Shown: positions 19,732 to 29,229 of the stretch, piece after piece
Position numbering within the stretch: the first letter of the stretch is position 1
Layout: each line of letters opens with the position of its first letter
Notes under the pieces: generated by a model
Told to the model about the DNA's origin: nothing
The model's input: the letters and a program-made list of their open reading frames with translations, nothing else
The model's database searches: none
Position numbers and translations under genes: made by a program
From: Prosthecobacter algae
GTDB lineage: Bacteria; Verrucomicrobiota; Verrucomicrobiia; Verrucomicrobiales; Verrucomicrobiaceae
Assembly: GCF_039542385.1 (NCBI RefSeq)
Contig: NZ_BAABIA010000004.1
Span: forward strand, 372,001 to 436,000
DNA: 64,000 bases
Reading direction: 5' to 3'

Positions 19732-20778
19732 ATGATGCGCGCCTCCCCCGTGAAGAAAAAGGCTGCAAAATCCAAAGGCTGCCTCAAGACGCTGCTGCTG
19801 CTCCTGCTGGCTGCGTTCCTCTTGCTGTGGCTGGGCGGAGTTGCCTTTTTTAATGTGGACAGCAACGTGGTGGCGCTGACGGTGCGGGATTCCAAGCAGC
19901 CCTTGCTGATCCAAAGCGGGCGTGGCGTGTGGAAGGCCGCCCCGCAGATCACAGCGGCTGAGATCAGCCAAGGTTTGATCGAACGGCATTCGGAGCTAGG
20001 CATGCGCTGGTCCACCCTGAAAGTGCGGCGCGAAGGCGGTGCCCTGGCCAAGGTGGCCCATCAGATCCTGGGGGCCGAAGTACACGTGATCACATTTGCC
20101 CCAGAACATTTTGAGTTCATGACGAGCTTTGAAAAGCAGCCGAAATTTGCGGGAACGACCGCGGCTGCCCGGATGGAGGCAGACAACCTGTGGTTTTCGA
20201 TCACGGCGAATTTCCGTGACCCCAAGGGCAAGCCCCTGGGCTGGGTGTGGCATGAAGGCGTACTGGTGAACGGTGCCTTTCCTGAATGGAGCGGCTGCTT
20301 TTTTGTGAAGGCGGGCCGGCCCTACTTTGGCCCAAAATCCCTGCTGGATGATGTGCCGGGGCCGATCGAAGAAGGGACCCAGGGATATCCCTCGGTGATG
20401 AAGAACCACACCACATTCTCCTATGTTTCGATGAAGCCGGACCAGTTTTTTGACGGTTCAAAGATCAGCTACCGTTCACTGGCGGGGATGAAGAAGGACG
20501 GGTCCGTCATTTTCATCGTTTCTGGCGATGGCGGGGTGATGAATGTGGCCGAGGTGACGGAGATCGCTCGCAAGCTGGAGGTGCAGCACGCTACCCTGCT
20601 GGATGGCGGGCGGGCCCTGCAATACAGCATTCGCACGGAGGACGGGCCTTGGCATTTCGCGGCGCTGAACACCCTTCTGAAGCTTCGGTACCGGTGGTTT
20701 GAGCAGCAGCTTTCTCCCGTTTTCATCGGGGTGCGCCGACGTGCCCCTAATATCATCCGGGTGCCACTGGCTCCGTGA
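19732..20778 (+). CDS. Phosphodiester glycosidase-like (NAGPA-type) membrane-anchored protein
   Basis: 348 residues with a basic N terminus (MMRASPVKKKAAKSKGCLK) and one strong membrane helix (about 20-42), so a type II membrane protein or uncleaved signal anchor. The rest faces outside. Motifs near the C terminus, FIVSGDGGVMNVAEVTEIARKL and HATLLDGGRALQYS, resemble the GDGR...LDGGGS pattern of the phosphodiester glycosidase (DUF2233/NAGPA) family, which acts on GlcNAc-1-phosphodiester links or exopolysaccharide. Assignment is by motif only. A family 2 glycosyltransferase gene follows on the same strand 66 bp downstream. Confidence 0.6.
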   Translation: MMRASPVKKKAAKSKGCLKTLLLLLLAAFLLLWLGGVAFFNVDSNVVALTVRDSKQPLLIQSGRGVWKAAPQITAAEISQGLIERHSELGMRWSTLKVRREGGALAKVAHQILGAEVHVITFAPEHFEFMTSFEKQPKFAGTTAAARMEADNLWFSITANFRDPKGKPLGWVWHEGVLVNGAFPEWSGCFFVKAGRPYFGPKSLLDDVPGPIEEGTQGYPSVMKNHTTFSYVSMKPDQFFDGSKISYRSLAGMKKDGSVIFIVSGDGGVMNVAEVTEIARKLEVQHATLLDGGRALQYSIRTEDGPWHFAALNTLLKLRYRWFEQQLSPVFIGVRRRAPNIIRVPLAP

Positions 20779-20844
20779 CAGGGAATGCAAATCTCCGCTT
20801 GCCACGCCAAGCCTGCGCGGGATGGATGAAGGCTGCCCGCCACC

Positions 20845-21543
20845 ATGCCTTCGTCACCAGCCATTTCAGTCGTCGTTCCTTTGTACAATGAGGAGGACAA
20901 CGTCATCGAACTCCAGACCCAAATCGCCGCAGCCCTGGCGGGGATGGACTACGAACTGGTGCTGGTGGATGATGGCAGCACGGATGCCACAGTGAAGCGG
21001 GTGCAGCGCGGTGAGCGGGTGCGTCTGCTGGAATTTGCCAAAAATGCTGGCCAAAGCGCGGCCATGCATGCAGGCATCCACAATGCTCACGGCGACATCA
21101 TTGTCACTCTGGATGGAGATCTCCAGAATGACCCTGCCGACATTCCGGCGATGATTGCGAAGCTGGACAGCGGCTATGACCTAGTCTGTGGTTATCGCGC
21201 TAAGCGCAAGGACACCCCTTTCAAGCGCCTGCAAAGTCGCATCGCCAATGGTGTGCGTTCACGCTTTATCGGAGACCATGTGCGCGACACGGGCTGCACG
21301 CTGAAGGTGATGCGCAAGGAGTGCCGTGAGGCCCTGCTTTTGTTTAACGGGATGCATCGCTTCATTCCGGCCCTCATCCGCAATATGGACTATCGGGTAA
21401 CGGAAATGCCGGTCAACCATCGCCCACGAGTGCATGGCGTGAGCAAGTACGGCTTTGGCAATCGGGCCTGGAGGGCCACTTGCGACATGTTTGGCGTGCG
21501 CTGGCTCAACAGCCGCCGCACCCGATATCAGATCAAAGGGTAG
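20845..21543 (+). CDS. Glycosyltransferase family 2 (polyprenyl-phosphate sugar transferase-like)
   Basis: 232 residues with GT2 landmarks: ISVVVPLYNEEDNV, LVDDGSTDAT, GQSAAMHAGI, the DxD-type LDGDLQNDP, and the acceptor-side TGCTLKVMRKE and GMHRFIPALI motifs typical of DPM1/GtrB-like enzymes. It would move a sugar from a nucleotide donor to a lipid phosphate on the cytosolic face. Unlike GtrB, there is no C-terminal pair of membrane helices; the protein ends WLNSRRTRYQIKG, as in shorter versions. The neighbouring phosphodiester glycosidase-like gene suggests a cell-surface glycan pathway. Confidence 0.9.
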   Translation: MPSSPAISVVVPLYNEEDNVIELQTQIAAALAGMDYELVLVDDGSTDATVKRVQRGERVRLLEFAKNAGQSAAMHAGIHNAHGDIIVTLDGDLQNDPADIPAMIAKLDSGYDLVCGYRAKRKDTPFKRLQSRIANGVRSRFIGDHVRDTGCTLKVMRKECREALLLFNGMHRFIPALIRNMDYRVTEMPVNHRPRVHGVSKYGFGNRAWRATCDMFGVRWLNSRRTRYQIKG

Positions 21544-21644
21544 GCCTTGCCGTCTTGGCGATAACTTTTTCTTTCTCGCTTTCCATCTTGACCAACGTGG
21601 TCCGCCTCCTGCATTCTCCAGCCTCTTCAGATCCCTTCGCTGGA

Positions 21645-22595
21645 ATGAACCTGCGCGAACAACTTCGACATATCCTCCCGGACATCCTTCCCGATGATCC
21701 CGAAGAGGCCATTAAAGGCACTGAGCTGATCCGCCTGGTGCGCCTCCGGCTGGGTGATGACTACAGCGATGCCACGCTGCGCTATCATTTTTCCATCCTC
21801 AGCTACGATTCGACGTCGCCCATCGCGAAGGTGGACCAAGGGCAGGGCTACTATCAGCGGCTCAGCAAACCGGCCCAGGCACAGGGCACGGGTCGGCTTT
21901 TGTTTGGCGGTGAGATAGAGGGGGACTCCGCCCAGTCACGCTTTCAGCGGCTGCTGGCCATTTATGAACGACTCTGCCTGCTGCGTTCCCATTATCCGTT
22001 CCGCCTTAATGGGCGGGCAGAGACGCCCCTGGATGAAAGAGGCCAGTGGGATATCCCGGACTTGATCACGGCCGAGTGGGATTTGGAAACAGGCGCGGAT
22101 GAAGTGACGCGGTTTGACTCCGGCATGCTGGATCTGCGACGTCATCTGGGTGGTCCTGAAGTCGGCCTCAGTGGCGTTCAGCTTAAAATAGGTCTCACTT
22201 TGGACAATTACACGGCCCAGTTTTTCCAGGCACTGAGCGCCACCCGCTGGACCTTGCTGAGCGAGCTGGTGATTGCCGAGCCGCTCAATGATGAAGCTCT
22301 GGTGGATGCGCTGCGCAGCCTGGGAAACCAGTTTGGCGTTGGCATCAGCACACTGGGCATTAATGGCAGCCAACTGGATGAACTGCCCAGTGCAAATGAC
22401 TTGCGCACGATGAGTGCCGCAGAGTTTGAAATCGTGCAGGGCAAGTTGCGTATCCAGAAGATCACGGTGCCGGCCCCTCGTCAGCGCATTGACTGGCAGG
22501 CGCTGTCGGCGCTGAAGAAAAAGCACGAGTCCGTGGATGAACTGGTGCGCTGGCTCAGCGAATGCCTGAACCGCCGCCAGCCTGAATGGAAGTGA
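21645..22595 (+). CDS. Conserved-looking hypothetical protein with possible N-terminal winged helix
   Basis: 316 residues, soluble. Residues about 1-75 (MNLREQLRHILPDILPDDPEEAIKGTELIRLVR...SDATLRYHFSILS) look like a helix-turn-helix or winged-helix module. The rest is mixed alpha/beta without a motif I recognise; LTLDNYTAQFFQALSATRW and LGNQFGVGISTLGING stand out and give the middle a nuclease-accessory or HrgA-like flavour, but I cannot support a function. The ATG at 21645, preceded by TGGA, is preferred. The longer frame from 21480 overlaps the glycosyltransferase and reads as non-coding there. Confidence 0.6.
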   Translation: MNLREQLRHILPDILPDDPEEAIKGTELIRLVRLRLGDDYSDATLRYHFSILSYDSTSPIAKVDQGQGYYQRLSKPAQAQGTGRLLFGGEIEGDSAQSRFQRLLAIYERLCLLRSHYPFRLNGRAETPLDERGQWDIPDLITAEWDLETGADEVTRFDSGMLDLRRHLGGPEVGLSGVQLKIGLTLDNYTAQFFQALSATRWTLLSELVIAEPLNDEALVDALRSLGNQFGVGISTLGINGSQLDELPSANDLRTMSAAEFEIVQGKLRIQKITVPAPRQRIDWQALSALKKKHESVDELVRWLSECLNRRQPEWK

Positions 22596-22694
22596 TCGTG
22601 GGCGGAGACCTAGGGCTCCAGATTTTCGTTTGTCTGTGAGTCTGGTCTTTTGAGTGGCGTTTGTTCCGTAGGACACTTCACCCAACGGACTCTC

Positions 22695-24929
22695 ATGCAA
22701 ACGCTACCGATTCTGACCGCCCTCGCCCTGCAACTTCCTGGCATGGCCCCTTTGGAGCCGAATCCTGATTTCTCCGCCACGATGGTGGCCGGGATTGACC
22801 GCTTTTTGCTGCGAGAGACGGAGGTGGCCAAAGACCGGCGAGGCTTGTTTTGGAAACGCGATTTCACCTCGTCTGAGGCTTATGAAGCTTCTGTCCAGCC
22901 TAACCGAAAGCGTCTCAGCGAAATCTTGGGCGTGATTGACGCTCGCCTGCCCGTTCGAGCCTTGGAATTGGTGAGCGATACAGAGACCTCGGCAGTGGTC
23001 TTGGAAACCGAGACGGCCACAGTATCCCGGGTGCGCTGGCCAGTCTTTGAGGGCGTGCATGGGGAAGGCCTGCTGATTCAGCCAAAGGGGCCAGTGCTTT
23101 CGCGCATCGTGTGTCTTCCCGATGCCGATACGCCACCGGAAAAAGTGCTGGATGCGATGTTGGTGAATGCTGGGGCGCAGATGGTGATCCCGATGCTGAT
23201 CTCGCGAGATTCCGAACATTCTGGAAGTGAGCGACTGGGCATCCTGACCAATCTCCCGCATCGGGAATGGATATACCGCCAGTCCTTTATTCTTGGCAGA
23301 CACATCCTAGGTTATGAACTGCAAAAGACCCTGGCCCTGGTGGACTGGTTCAAAGCCCAGCCAGATAAGCTCCCGGTCAGTGTGGCCGGATTTGGCGAGG
23401 GCGGGCTGCTGGCCCTCTGTGCGGGGGCGCTGGATGCCCGCATTGATTCGGTCTATGTCTGGGGACACTTCGGGCCTCGTGAGGGACTGTGGCAGGAACC
23501 GATCTACCGAAATGTGTTTGGACTGCTGCGCGAGTTTGGGGATGCAGAGCTGGCTTCGCTGATTGCCCCGCGCCATCTCGCCATCCAGCATGCAGGATTT
23601 CCAAAGGTTCAAGGTCCACCCGCTGCGGCCAAGGGACAGCGGAACATTGCCGCACCAGGGGTGGTGACCATGCCGTCCCTGACTGCCGTGCAGGATGAAA
23701 TGGAGCGGGCGCGGCAACTGGTCCCGGCCTTCAAGGACTGGGCGCGGGTGTTTGACATGAACAGCTCGAATGCAGACATCGTGGCCCACCTTTTTCCGGG
23801 AGAAACGGGCGCGGCGATGCTGAAGGGCATGACGTCCGCCTCCAAGGCTCCGTTGCCGGTTGTTCCTGTCCGCTCCGTTGCCCAGAGGGAGCAGGTGCGT
23901 GAACTGGAGCAGTTTACGCAGAAGCTGTTGGTCACGACGGAAGCGGAACGGAAAAGTGAGTTCTGGAAAAAGCTGCCGCTGACCTCGGTGGCGGAATTTG
24001 AGAAACACACCGCAGCAGAGCGCGAGCGTTTTTGGACGGATGTAATCGGTCGTTTCCCAGATCCAGATCTGCCTATGAATGCACGCAGCCGCGTGGTGAA
24101 AGAGGTGGGGCAGGTGGTGATCCATGAGGTGACGCTGGATGTGTGGCAGGATGTGATTGCCTGGGGTTGGCTGGCCCTGCCGAAGGGGATGAAACCGGGA
24201 GACAAACGCCCGGTGATCGTCTGCCAGCATGGCTTGGAAGGCCTGCCCGAGCATTGCTTTGATACCGATGAGACGGCGGGTCCCTGGAAAGCCTACAAAG
24301 CCTTTGCGCTGAGGCTGGCCGAGCAGGGGTACATTGTTTTTGCCCCGCACAACCCGTATCGCGGGCGCGATGCCTTTCGCACCCTGCAGCGCAAGCTGAA
24401 CCCCCTTGGCAAATCCATTTACTCAGTCATCAATGGGCAGCACCAGCGGATCCTCGAATGGCTGAAGTCGCAGCCTTTTGTGGAGCCTGGAAAGATAGCC
24501 TTCTACGGTCTCAGCTATGGCGGGAAGAGTGCCATGCGCACGCCTGCTGTGCTCACGGACTATTGTCTGAGCATCTGCTCGGGTGATTTCAATGAATGGG
24601 TGAGGAAGTGCGCCACGACGGATCTTCCACTCAGCTATGTCTTCACCGGTGAATATGAGATCTGGGAATGGAATCTCGGCCGCACGTTTAACTACGCCGA
24701 GATGGGTGGCCTCATCGCTCCCCGACCGTTTATGGTGGAGCGTGGGCACCGGGACGGAGTGGGTGTGGATGAGTGGGTGAACTACGAGTATGCGAAGATC
24801 CGGCAGCTCTATAATCAGTTAGGCATCGGCGATCGCACCGTGATTGAGCACTTTGACGGGCCTCACACGATCCATGGCGTGGGGACGTATGATTTTCTGC
24901 ATCACTGGTTAGGTCGTCCCCGGCCTTGA
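22695..24929 (+). CDS. Double alpha/beta-hydrolase, secreted esterase-like; first domain lacks the nucleophile serine
   Basis: 744 residues with a short hydrophobic N terminus (MQTLPILTALALQLPG) that may be a signal. Two hydrolase units in tandem. The first (about 40-350) has VAGFGEGG at the nucleophile elbow, i.e. Glu235 where Ser is expected. The second (about 430-744) has AFYGLSYGGKSAMR with Ser607, an upstream HGLEGLPEH turn, and FDGPHTIHG near the end for the catalytic His. It resembles the acetyl xylan esterase/dienelactone hydrolase class common in PVC carbohydrate degraders. The substrate is unknown. It is convergent with priA; the two stops are six bases apart. Confidence 0.75.
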   Translation: MQTLPILTALALQLPGMAPLEPNPDFSATMVAGIDRFLLRETEVAKDRRGLFWKRDFTSSEAYEASVQPNRKRLSEILGVIDARLPVRALELVSDTETSAVVLETETATVSRVRWPVFEGVHGEGLLIQPKGPVLSRIVCLPDADTPPEKVLDAMLVNAGAQMVIPMLISRDSEHSGSERLGILTNLPHREWIYRQSFILGRHILGYELQKTLALVDWFKAQPDKLPVSVAGFGEGGLLALCAGALDARIDSVYVWGHFGPREGLWQEPIYRNVFGLLREFGDAELASLIAPRHLAIQHAGFPKVQGPPAAAKGQRNIAAPGVVTMPSLTAVQDEMERARQLVPAFKDWARVFDMNSSNADIVAHLFPGETGAAMLKGMTSASKAPLPVVPVRSVAQREQVRELEQFTQKLLVTTEAERKSEFWKKLPLTSVAEFEKHTAAERERFWTDVIGRFPDPDLPMNARSRVVKEVGQVVIHEVTLDVWQDVIAWGWLALPKGMKPGDKRPVIVCQHGLEGLPEHCFDTDETAGPWKAYKAFALRLAEQGYIVFAPHNPYRGRDAFRTLQRKLNPLGKSIYSVINGQHQRILEWLKSQPFVEPGKIAFYGLSYGGKSAMRTPAVLTDYCLSICSGDFNEWVRKCATTDLPLSYVFTGEYEIWEWNLGRTFNYAEMGGLIAPRPFMVERGHRDGVGVDEWVNYEYAKIRQLYNQLGIGDRTVIEHFDGPHTIHGVGTYDFLHHWLGRPRP

Positions 24930-24934
24930 GGGGG

Positions 24935-27337
24935 TTAACCGACGTTCATCGGGTCCACATCCCAGCTCACGTAGATATCCGCAGGCACGCTGAGCCCATC
25001 GACGACCCGTTTGATGTGGGCGCAGAGGACCCGGATCTTCTCGCTGCGCAGCAGCAGTTGAAAGCGGTGCTGGCCATGGGCTTTGGCCAGTGCGGCAGGG
25101 GTGGGATCGCCCATGATGGTGCCTTCGGGCAGGCCCTGTTCTAGGCGCTTGTGCAGCGTTTGCAGGGTGAATTCAGCTTGGGCCTCGTGTTTGCCGCGAG
25201 CGCTGATGAGCACCATGTGCGCATAGGGGGGATACTTGAAAGCCAGGCGGTGCTCTAGTTCCTGTGCGGCATAGCCCTCGTAGTCATTGTGACGGCTGAA
25301 TTGGATGGCCGGGCTATGGGGGGCATGGGTTTGAACAAAGACCTCCCCTTTGACTTCACCTCGGCCTGCTCTTCCTGCCACTTGGACCAGGAGCTGAAAG
25401 GTACGCTCGGCTGCGCGAAAATCGGGCAGATTCAGCGCGGAGTCTGCATTCAAGACCCCGACCAGGGTGACATTGGGGAAGTCTAGGCCTTTGGCGATCA
25501 TCTGGGTGCCGATAAGGATGTCCAGCTTTTGCGCGCGGAAGTCCTTCAGCGTGTCACGTAGTTGGTTTTTCCGCTGCATGGTATCAGTATCCACGCGGGC
25601 CATGCGGGCCTGGGGGAAGACCTCGCGCACGGCCTGCTCCACACGCTCCGTGCCAAAGCCGGAATACTTCAGGCCGGGCTCCTTGCAACTCGGGCACTTG
25701 GAGGGAGGCACGCGCCGTGCGCCGCAAATGTGGCAGACAAGGCGATTGTCCTTTTTATGCAGTGTCATGGGGATCGCGCATTCCTGGCATTGCACGGTCT
25801 CACCACAGGAGACGCAGCCAAGGCTGGTATTGAAACCACGGCGGTTCAGGAAGAGGATGGTCTGCTCCTTCTTCGTGAGGCGGTCGGTGATGGCATTGCG
25901 CAGTTTTTGGGAGAGGATGCCTGTGTTGGTGAAGGAGACTTCAGTGCCTTTGCGCCGCTCCAAACGCATGTCCACGATGCGGATGAGCGGCATGGATTTG
26001 CCGTCCGTGCGCTTGGTCATATGCAGCAGTTCGTACTTGCCGTTGCTGGCATTTTGGAACGACTCCAGGCTGGGCGTGGCGGAGCCTAAAAGGACGGGGC
26101 AGCGCTCGATCCGCCCACGGACGACGGCGACATCTCGCGCATGGTAGCGAGGGGCATCTTCCTGCTTGTAGGAGGGCTCATGCTCCTCGTCCACAATGAT
26201 GAGGCCGAGATCTTCCAGAGGGGCAAAAATGGCGCTGCGGGCACCGATGACGATCTTAGCCCTGCCTTCATGGATCTTAAACCACTCATCATGCCGCTCG
26301 CCATCGCTGAGGTGGCTGTGCAGGACGGCGATGGCATCCTTCTGTTCTGAAAAGCGGGCCTTGAAGCGCTCGATGGTTTGCGGGGTGAGGCTGATTTCTG
26401 GCACCAGCACCAGAGCAGTTTGGCCTCGCTTCAGCACCTCGGCGATGGCCTGGAGATAGACCTCGGTTTTGCCACTGCCGGTGACCCCATGCAGCAGCAG
26501 CGTGGGGTGGGTGCGCACGGCAGTGCGGGCGTCCTGTGCCGGTGTCTCTGCTGCTGCCGGGTCCTCCTTGACCTTGCCATTCATGGCGACGATGACGGCC
26601 TCGTAGGCCACCTTTTGCTCTTCGGTAAAGGTGAGCGGCTGGCTGGGCAAAAATTCCTCGGTTTGAAAGGGATCGCGCTCCACCCGCACCTCACTGCGGG
26701 TGATCCAGCCAGCCTTTAGCAGGGGCTTGATGATGGCAGTGGCACGTGGCAGCTCGCGCCGCAGTTCGCTGAGGGTGGCCTCGCCGCCGTTGCTGCGCAG
26801 TTTTTCCAAAATGCGCGCCTGCATGGGGGCGGTACTGTGCAGTTTTTCAAAGACGTCCGGCGGTGGTTCTTTGGCCAGCTTGAGGTGGCTGTCGGTGAGG
26901 AAAGTCTCTGGCTTTTCCCGCACGGCCTGGGGCAGCATGGTGCGCAGCACACGGTTCACCGGCACCACGTAGTAGTCGGAGATCCAGTTGGCCAGCTTAA
27001 GCAGGCCTGGGGTGAACATGGGGCGGGAACCGACCAGGGAGGCGATCTCCTTCAGCTTGGCGTTGTACTCCGTGGACTCCAGCAGCTCAATCACCACGGC
27101 GGAGACGCGCTGATGCTGGAGGGGGACCATGACGCGGGTGCCGATGCCGATCTGGCGTTCCAGCTTTTCGGGGATGGCGTAGTCCAGTTCGAGGGCCGCT
27201 GCGGTCTCGATCTGCACGCGGGCGATCCGTTGGGCTGCATCCAGGGCAGGGGAGGCCGCTCCGTCCGGGCGCGGCAGCCCCAGGTCAAACAGCGACTGGG
27301 CGGCTGGGCGGCTGGAGCTGGCGGGTCGGTCAGGCAT
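24935..27337 (-). CDS. priA: Primosomal replication restart helicase PriA
   Basis: 800 residues. The 3' DNA-binding domain lies at the N terminus (VMVPLQHQRVSAVVIEL). The helicase core has Walker A LLHGVTGSGKTEVYLQ, DEEH box (LIIVDEEHEPSYK), GSATPSLES and QMIAKGLDFPNVTLVG. Between the helicase lobes is the zinc-binding insert with CxxC pairs (CVSCGETVQCQECAIPM; CHICGARRVPPSKCPSC). PriA reloads the replisome at stalled forks. The first about 45 residues (Ser/Ala/Pro-rich, SLFDLGLPRPDG) are an extra lead-in; a later start is possible. Complete and probably functional. Confidence 0.95.
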   Translation of the reverse strand: MPDRPASSSRPAAQSLFDLGLPRPDGAASPALDAAQRIARVQIETAAALELDYAIPEKLERQIGIGTRVMVPLQHQRVSAVVIELLESTEYNAKLKEIASLVGSRPMFTPGLLKLANWISDYYVVPVNRVLRTMLPQAVREKPETFLTDSHLKLAKEPPPDVFEKLHSTAPMQARILEKLRSNGGEATLSELRRELPRATAIIKPLLKAGWITRSEVRVERDPFQTEEFLPSQPLTFTEEQKVAYEAVIVAMNGKVKEDPAAAETPAQDARTAVRTHPTLLLHGVTGSGKTEVYLQAIAEVLKRGQTALVLVPEISLTPQTIERFKARFSEQKDAIAVLHSHLSDGERHDEWFKIHEGRAKIVIGARSAIFAPLEDLGLIIVDEEHEPSYKQEDAPRYHARDVAVVRGRIERCPVLLGSATPSLESFQNASNGKYELLHMTKRTDGKSMPLIRIVDMRLERRKGTEVSFTNTGILSQKLRNAITDRLTKKEQTILFLNRRGFNTSLGCVSCGETVQCQECAIPMTLHKKDNRLVCHICGARRVPPSKCPSCKEPGLKYSGFGTERVEQAVREVFPQARMARVDTDTMQRKNQLRDTLKDFRAQKLDILIGTQMIAKGLDFPNVTLVGVLNADSALNLPDFRAAERTFQLLVQVAGRAGRGEVKGEVFVQTHAPHSPAIQFSRHNDYEGYAAQELEHRLAFKYPPYAHMVLISARGKHEAQAEFTLQTLHKRLEQGLPEGTIMGDPTPAALAKAHGQHRFQLLLRSEKIRVLCAHIKRVVDGLSVPADIYVSWDVDPMNVG

Positions 27338-27442
27338 TCGGTGTCCTCATTCTGAACCACGGATCACGGGAGTTTGCACGGAGGATATTGAAGGAAAGCG
27401 GGAGAGCTCCTTTTGGCCGGAGTCAGCGATCCGCCATTTCGT

Positions 27443-27473
27443 CGTTGGCTAAAATGTGTTATTTAGCCCAACG
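27443..27473. promoter_or_regulatory. Imperfect inverted repeat upstream of a DUF1501 gene
   Basis: CGTTGGCTAAA (27443-27453) and TTTAGCCCAACG (27462-27473) are complementary over 11 pairs, with one extra C in the right arm and an 8-base AT-rich loop. It lies in the 177-bp gap between divergent priA and the DUF1501 gene, 41 bases before the latter's ATG. No T-run follows, so it is more likely a protein-binding site or a 5' UTR hairpin than a terminator. Confidence 0.4.
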
Positions 27474-27514
27474 GCTTCTGCGCAACAAAGCTGGTTTCTC
27501 CACGTATCCTTTCC

Positions 27515-28912
27515 ATGGCATCTGATCTGATTGGTTCCTGCTCCCCTGCACCTTGGTCGCGCCGCCGTTTGCTGACGGCTGGCGGTCTGGGCATGCTGGG
27601 CCTGACCATGCCACGCATCCTCCGGGCCAGTGAGGCCATAGTGACGGAGAAGATGATCGCCCGGGCGAAGTCCGTGGTGTTTCTGTTTCAGTGGGGCGGG
27701 CCGAGCCATCTGGAAACCTTCGACATGAAGCCGGATGCGCCGGAGGGCATCCGGGGATTTCACAAGCCCATCAAGTCCAGTGCGGATGGAATTTATGTCT
27801 CTGACAGGCTGCCAAAAACGGCGAAGATCATGGACAAGGTCACGCTGATCCGGTCCATGCATCACACGATGAAAAACCACAACAGCGCCGGTTACTATGC
27901 GTTGAGTGGTCACGCACCGCCGAGTGATGATCAGCGGCTGAAGGATTCGCCGGATCTTTTCCCTTCCTATGCTTCCGTGGTGGACCGTCTGGCTCCTGGC
28001 CGTGGAGAAATCCCCACGGCAGCCAGCTTTCCCTGGACCGTCAGTGATGGCTCCTTCACGCCAGGGCAGCGGGCCAGCTTTCTGGGCAAGCAGCATGATC
28101 CCTTCTTTGTGCTGCGCGATCCTAGCGCCCCAGACTTTGCCCTGCCGGAGCTGAGCCTGCCGCCAGGGATCAGTTATGAACGGCTTACCGCCCGGCGCGA
28201 GCTGCAGAAGCTGGTGGATTCCCAGACCCGTCTCATGGACCATTCGGCGGAGGCGCGGGGCATCGAAGGCTACTATGAAAAGGCGCTTTCCATGCTGCAC
28301 AGCGAGAAGCTGCGTGCGGCCTTCGATCTTTCCAAGGAGCCGGACAAGATCCGCGATACCTATGGCCGTACGGCCTATGGGCAGAGCTGCCTGCTGGCGC
28401 GCCGTCTTGTCGAAGCTGGGGTCAAATTCGTCACGGTCAATTTTGCCCCGAGCATTGGCGGCCAAAGTACCACGGCGGGCGGCTGGGACACGCACGGGTT
28501 CAATGACACGCGCATGTTCCCCATCATTGATGCCTACCACATGCCGATGACGGAGCAGACGCTGCCCACCTTCCTCAATGACATGGATGACCGGGGCCTG
28601 CTGGACGAGACGCTGGTGGTCTGGGTGGGGGAATTTGGCCGCACGCCGAAGATTAACAAAAACATCAGCCGCGACCACTGGCCCCAGTGCTACACGGCCC
28701 TCTTGGCCGGTGGCGGCGTGAAGCGTGGTTTTGTCCATGGTGCTTCCGACAAGAACGGGGAATACCCCGCCGAAAAGCCGGTGAAGCCTGACGACTTGGC
28801 GGCGACGATGTATCATTTGTTAGGCATTCGTCATGACACGGAAGTTCATGATGTGGCGAATCGGCCGGTGCCCATCAGCTATGGCAAAGTGATCCAGGAA
28901 GTGATCGCGTGA
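27515..28912 (+). CDS. DUF1501 family protein with Tat-like signal (second copy)
   Basis: 465 residues. The N terminus has a twin-arginine motif (WSRRRLLTAGGLGMLGLTM), so export by Tat is likely. The mature part has FLFQWGGPSHLETFDMKP, HNSAGYYALSGHAPP, GGWDTHGFND, VVWVGEFGRTPKINKNISRDHW and a C-terminal MYHLLGIRHDTEVHD, all DUF1501 landmarks. It shares these with the protein at 3.9-5.3 kb but the two are clearly divergent paralogues. DUF1501 proteins are alkaline-phosphatase-superfamily relatives of unknown substrate. No DUF1549/DUF1553 cytochrome partner is adjacent; the gene stands alone. Confidence 0.9.
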   Translation: MASDLIGSCSPAPWSRRRLLTAGGLGMLGLTMPRILRASEAIVTEKMIARAKSVVFLFQWGGPSHLETFDMKPDAPEGIRGFHKPIKSSADGIYVSDRLPKTAKIMDKVTLIRSMHHTMKNHNSAGYYALSGHAPPSDDQRLKDSPDLFPSYASVVDRLAPGRGEIPTAASFPWTVSDGSFTPGQRASFLGKQHDPFFVLRDPSAPDFALPELSLPPGISYERLTARRELQKLVDSQTRLMDHSAEARGIEGYYEKALSMLHSEKLRAAFDLSKEPDKIRDTYGRTAYGQSCLLARRLVEAGVKFVTVNFAPSIGGQSTTAGGWDTHGFNDTRMFPIIDAYHMPMTEQTLPTFLNDMDDRGLLDETLVVWVGEFGRTPKINKNISRDHWPQCYTALLAGGGVKRGFVHGASDKNGEYPAEKPVKPDDLAATMYHLLGIRHDTEVHDVANRPVPISYGKVIQEVIA

Positions 28913-29021
28913 TCTGTCCGGCCTGAATGAAAAGTGTCTGTTAGGAGACGAGCGTTCGCTTGCATTCTGCCTGAGCGAGTTTATAGATGGAACCTGGATT
29001 CAGAACCATCCCTCCCCCACT

Positions 29022-29111
29022 ATGGCTAAAGGCAACAACGCTCACAAAAAAGAAGTCAAAAAGCCAAAGAAGGAAAAGCCGAAGCCCGCTCCGACGGCTC
29101 GCAAGCCTTAA
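29022..29111 (+). CDS. Tiny lysine-rich protein, 29 residues
   Basis: An ATG-to-TAA frame of 30 codons encoding MAKGNNAHKKEVKKPKKEKP followed by KPAPTARKP: 10 Lys and no hydrophobic core. I recall similar very short MAKGNN...KKPK proteins annotated as hypothetical in unrelated bacteria. It sits in the 317-bp gap between the DUF1501 gene and the serine hydrolase. No good Shine-Dalgarno site is visible (CCTCCCCCACT precedes the ATG). If real it may bind nucleic acid or ribosomes; this is inference. Confidence 0.5.
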   Translation: MAKGNNAHKKEVKKPKKEKPKPAPTARKP

Positions 29112-29229
29112 TTTAGGCTTGGCCGAGTATCGGCTACAGGCAGAGTGCAAGCTTTGCCACCTTCAAGGATTTTGATCGGCCAGAACATCGGGCTTGCCCG
29201 GTTCTCCGCTGGCTCTATATCGTGCGCAC

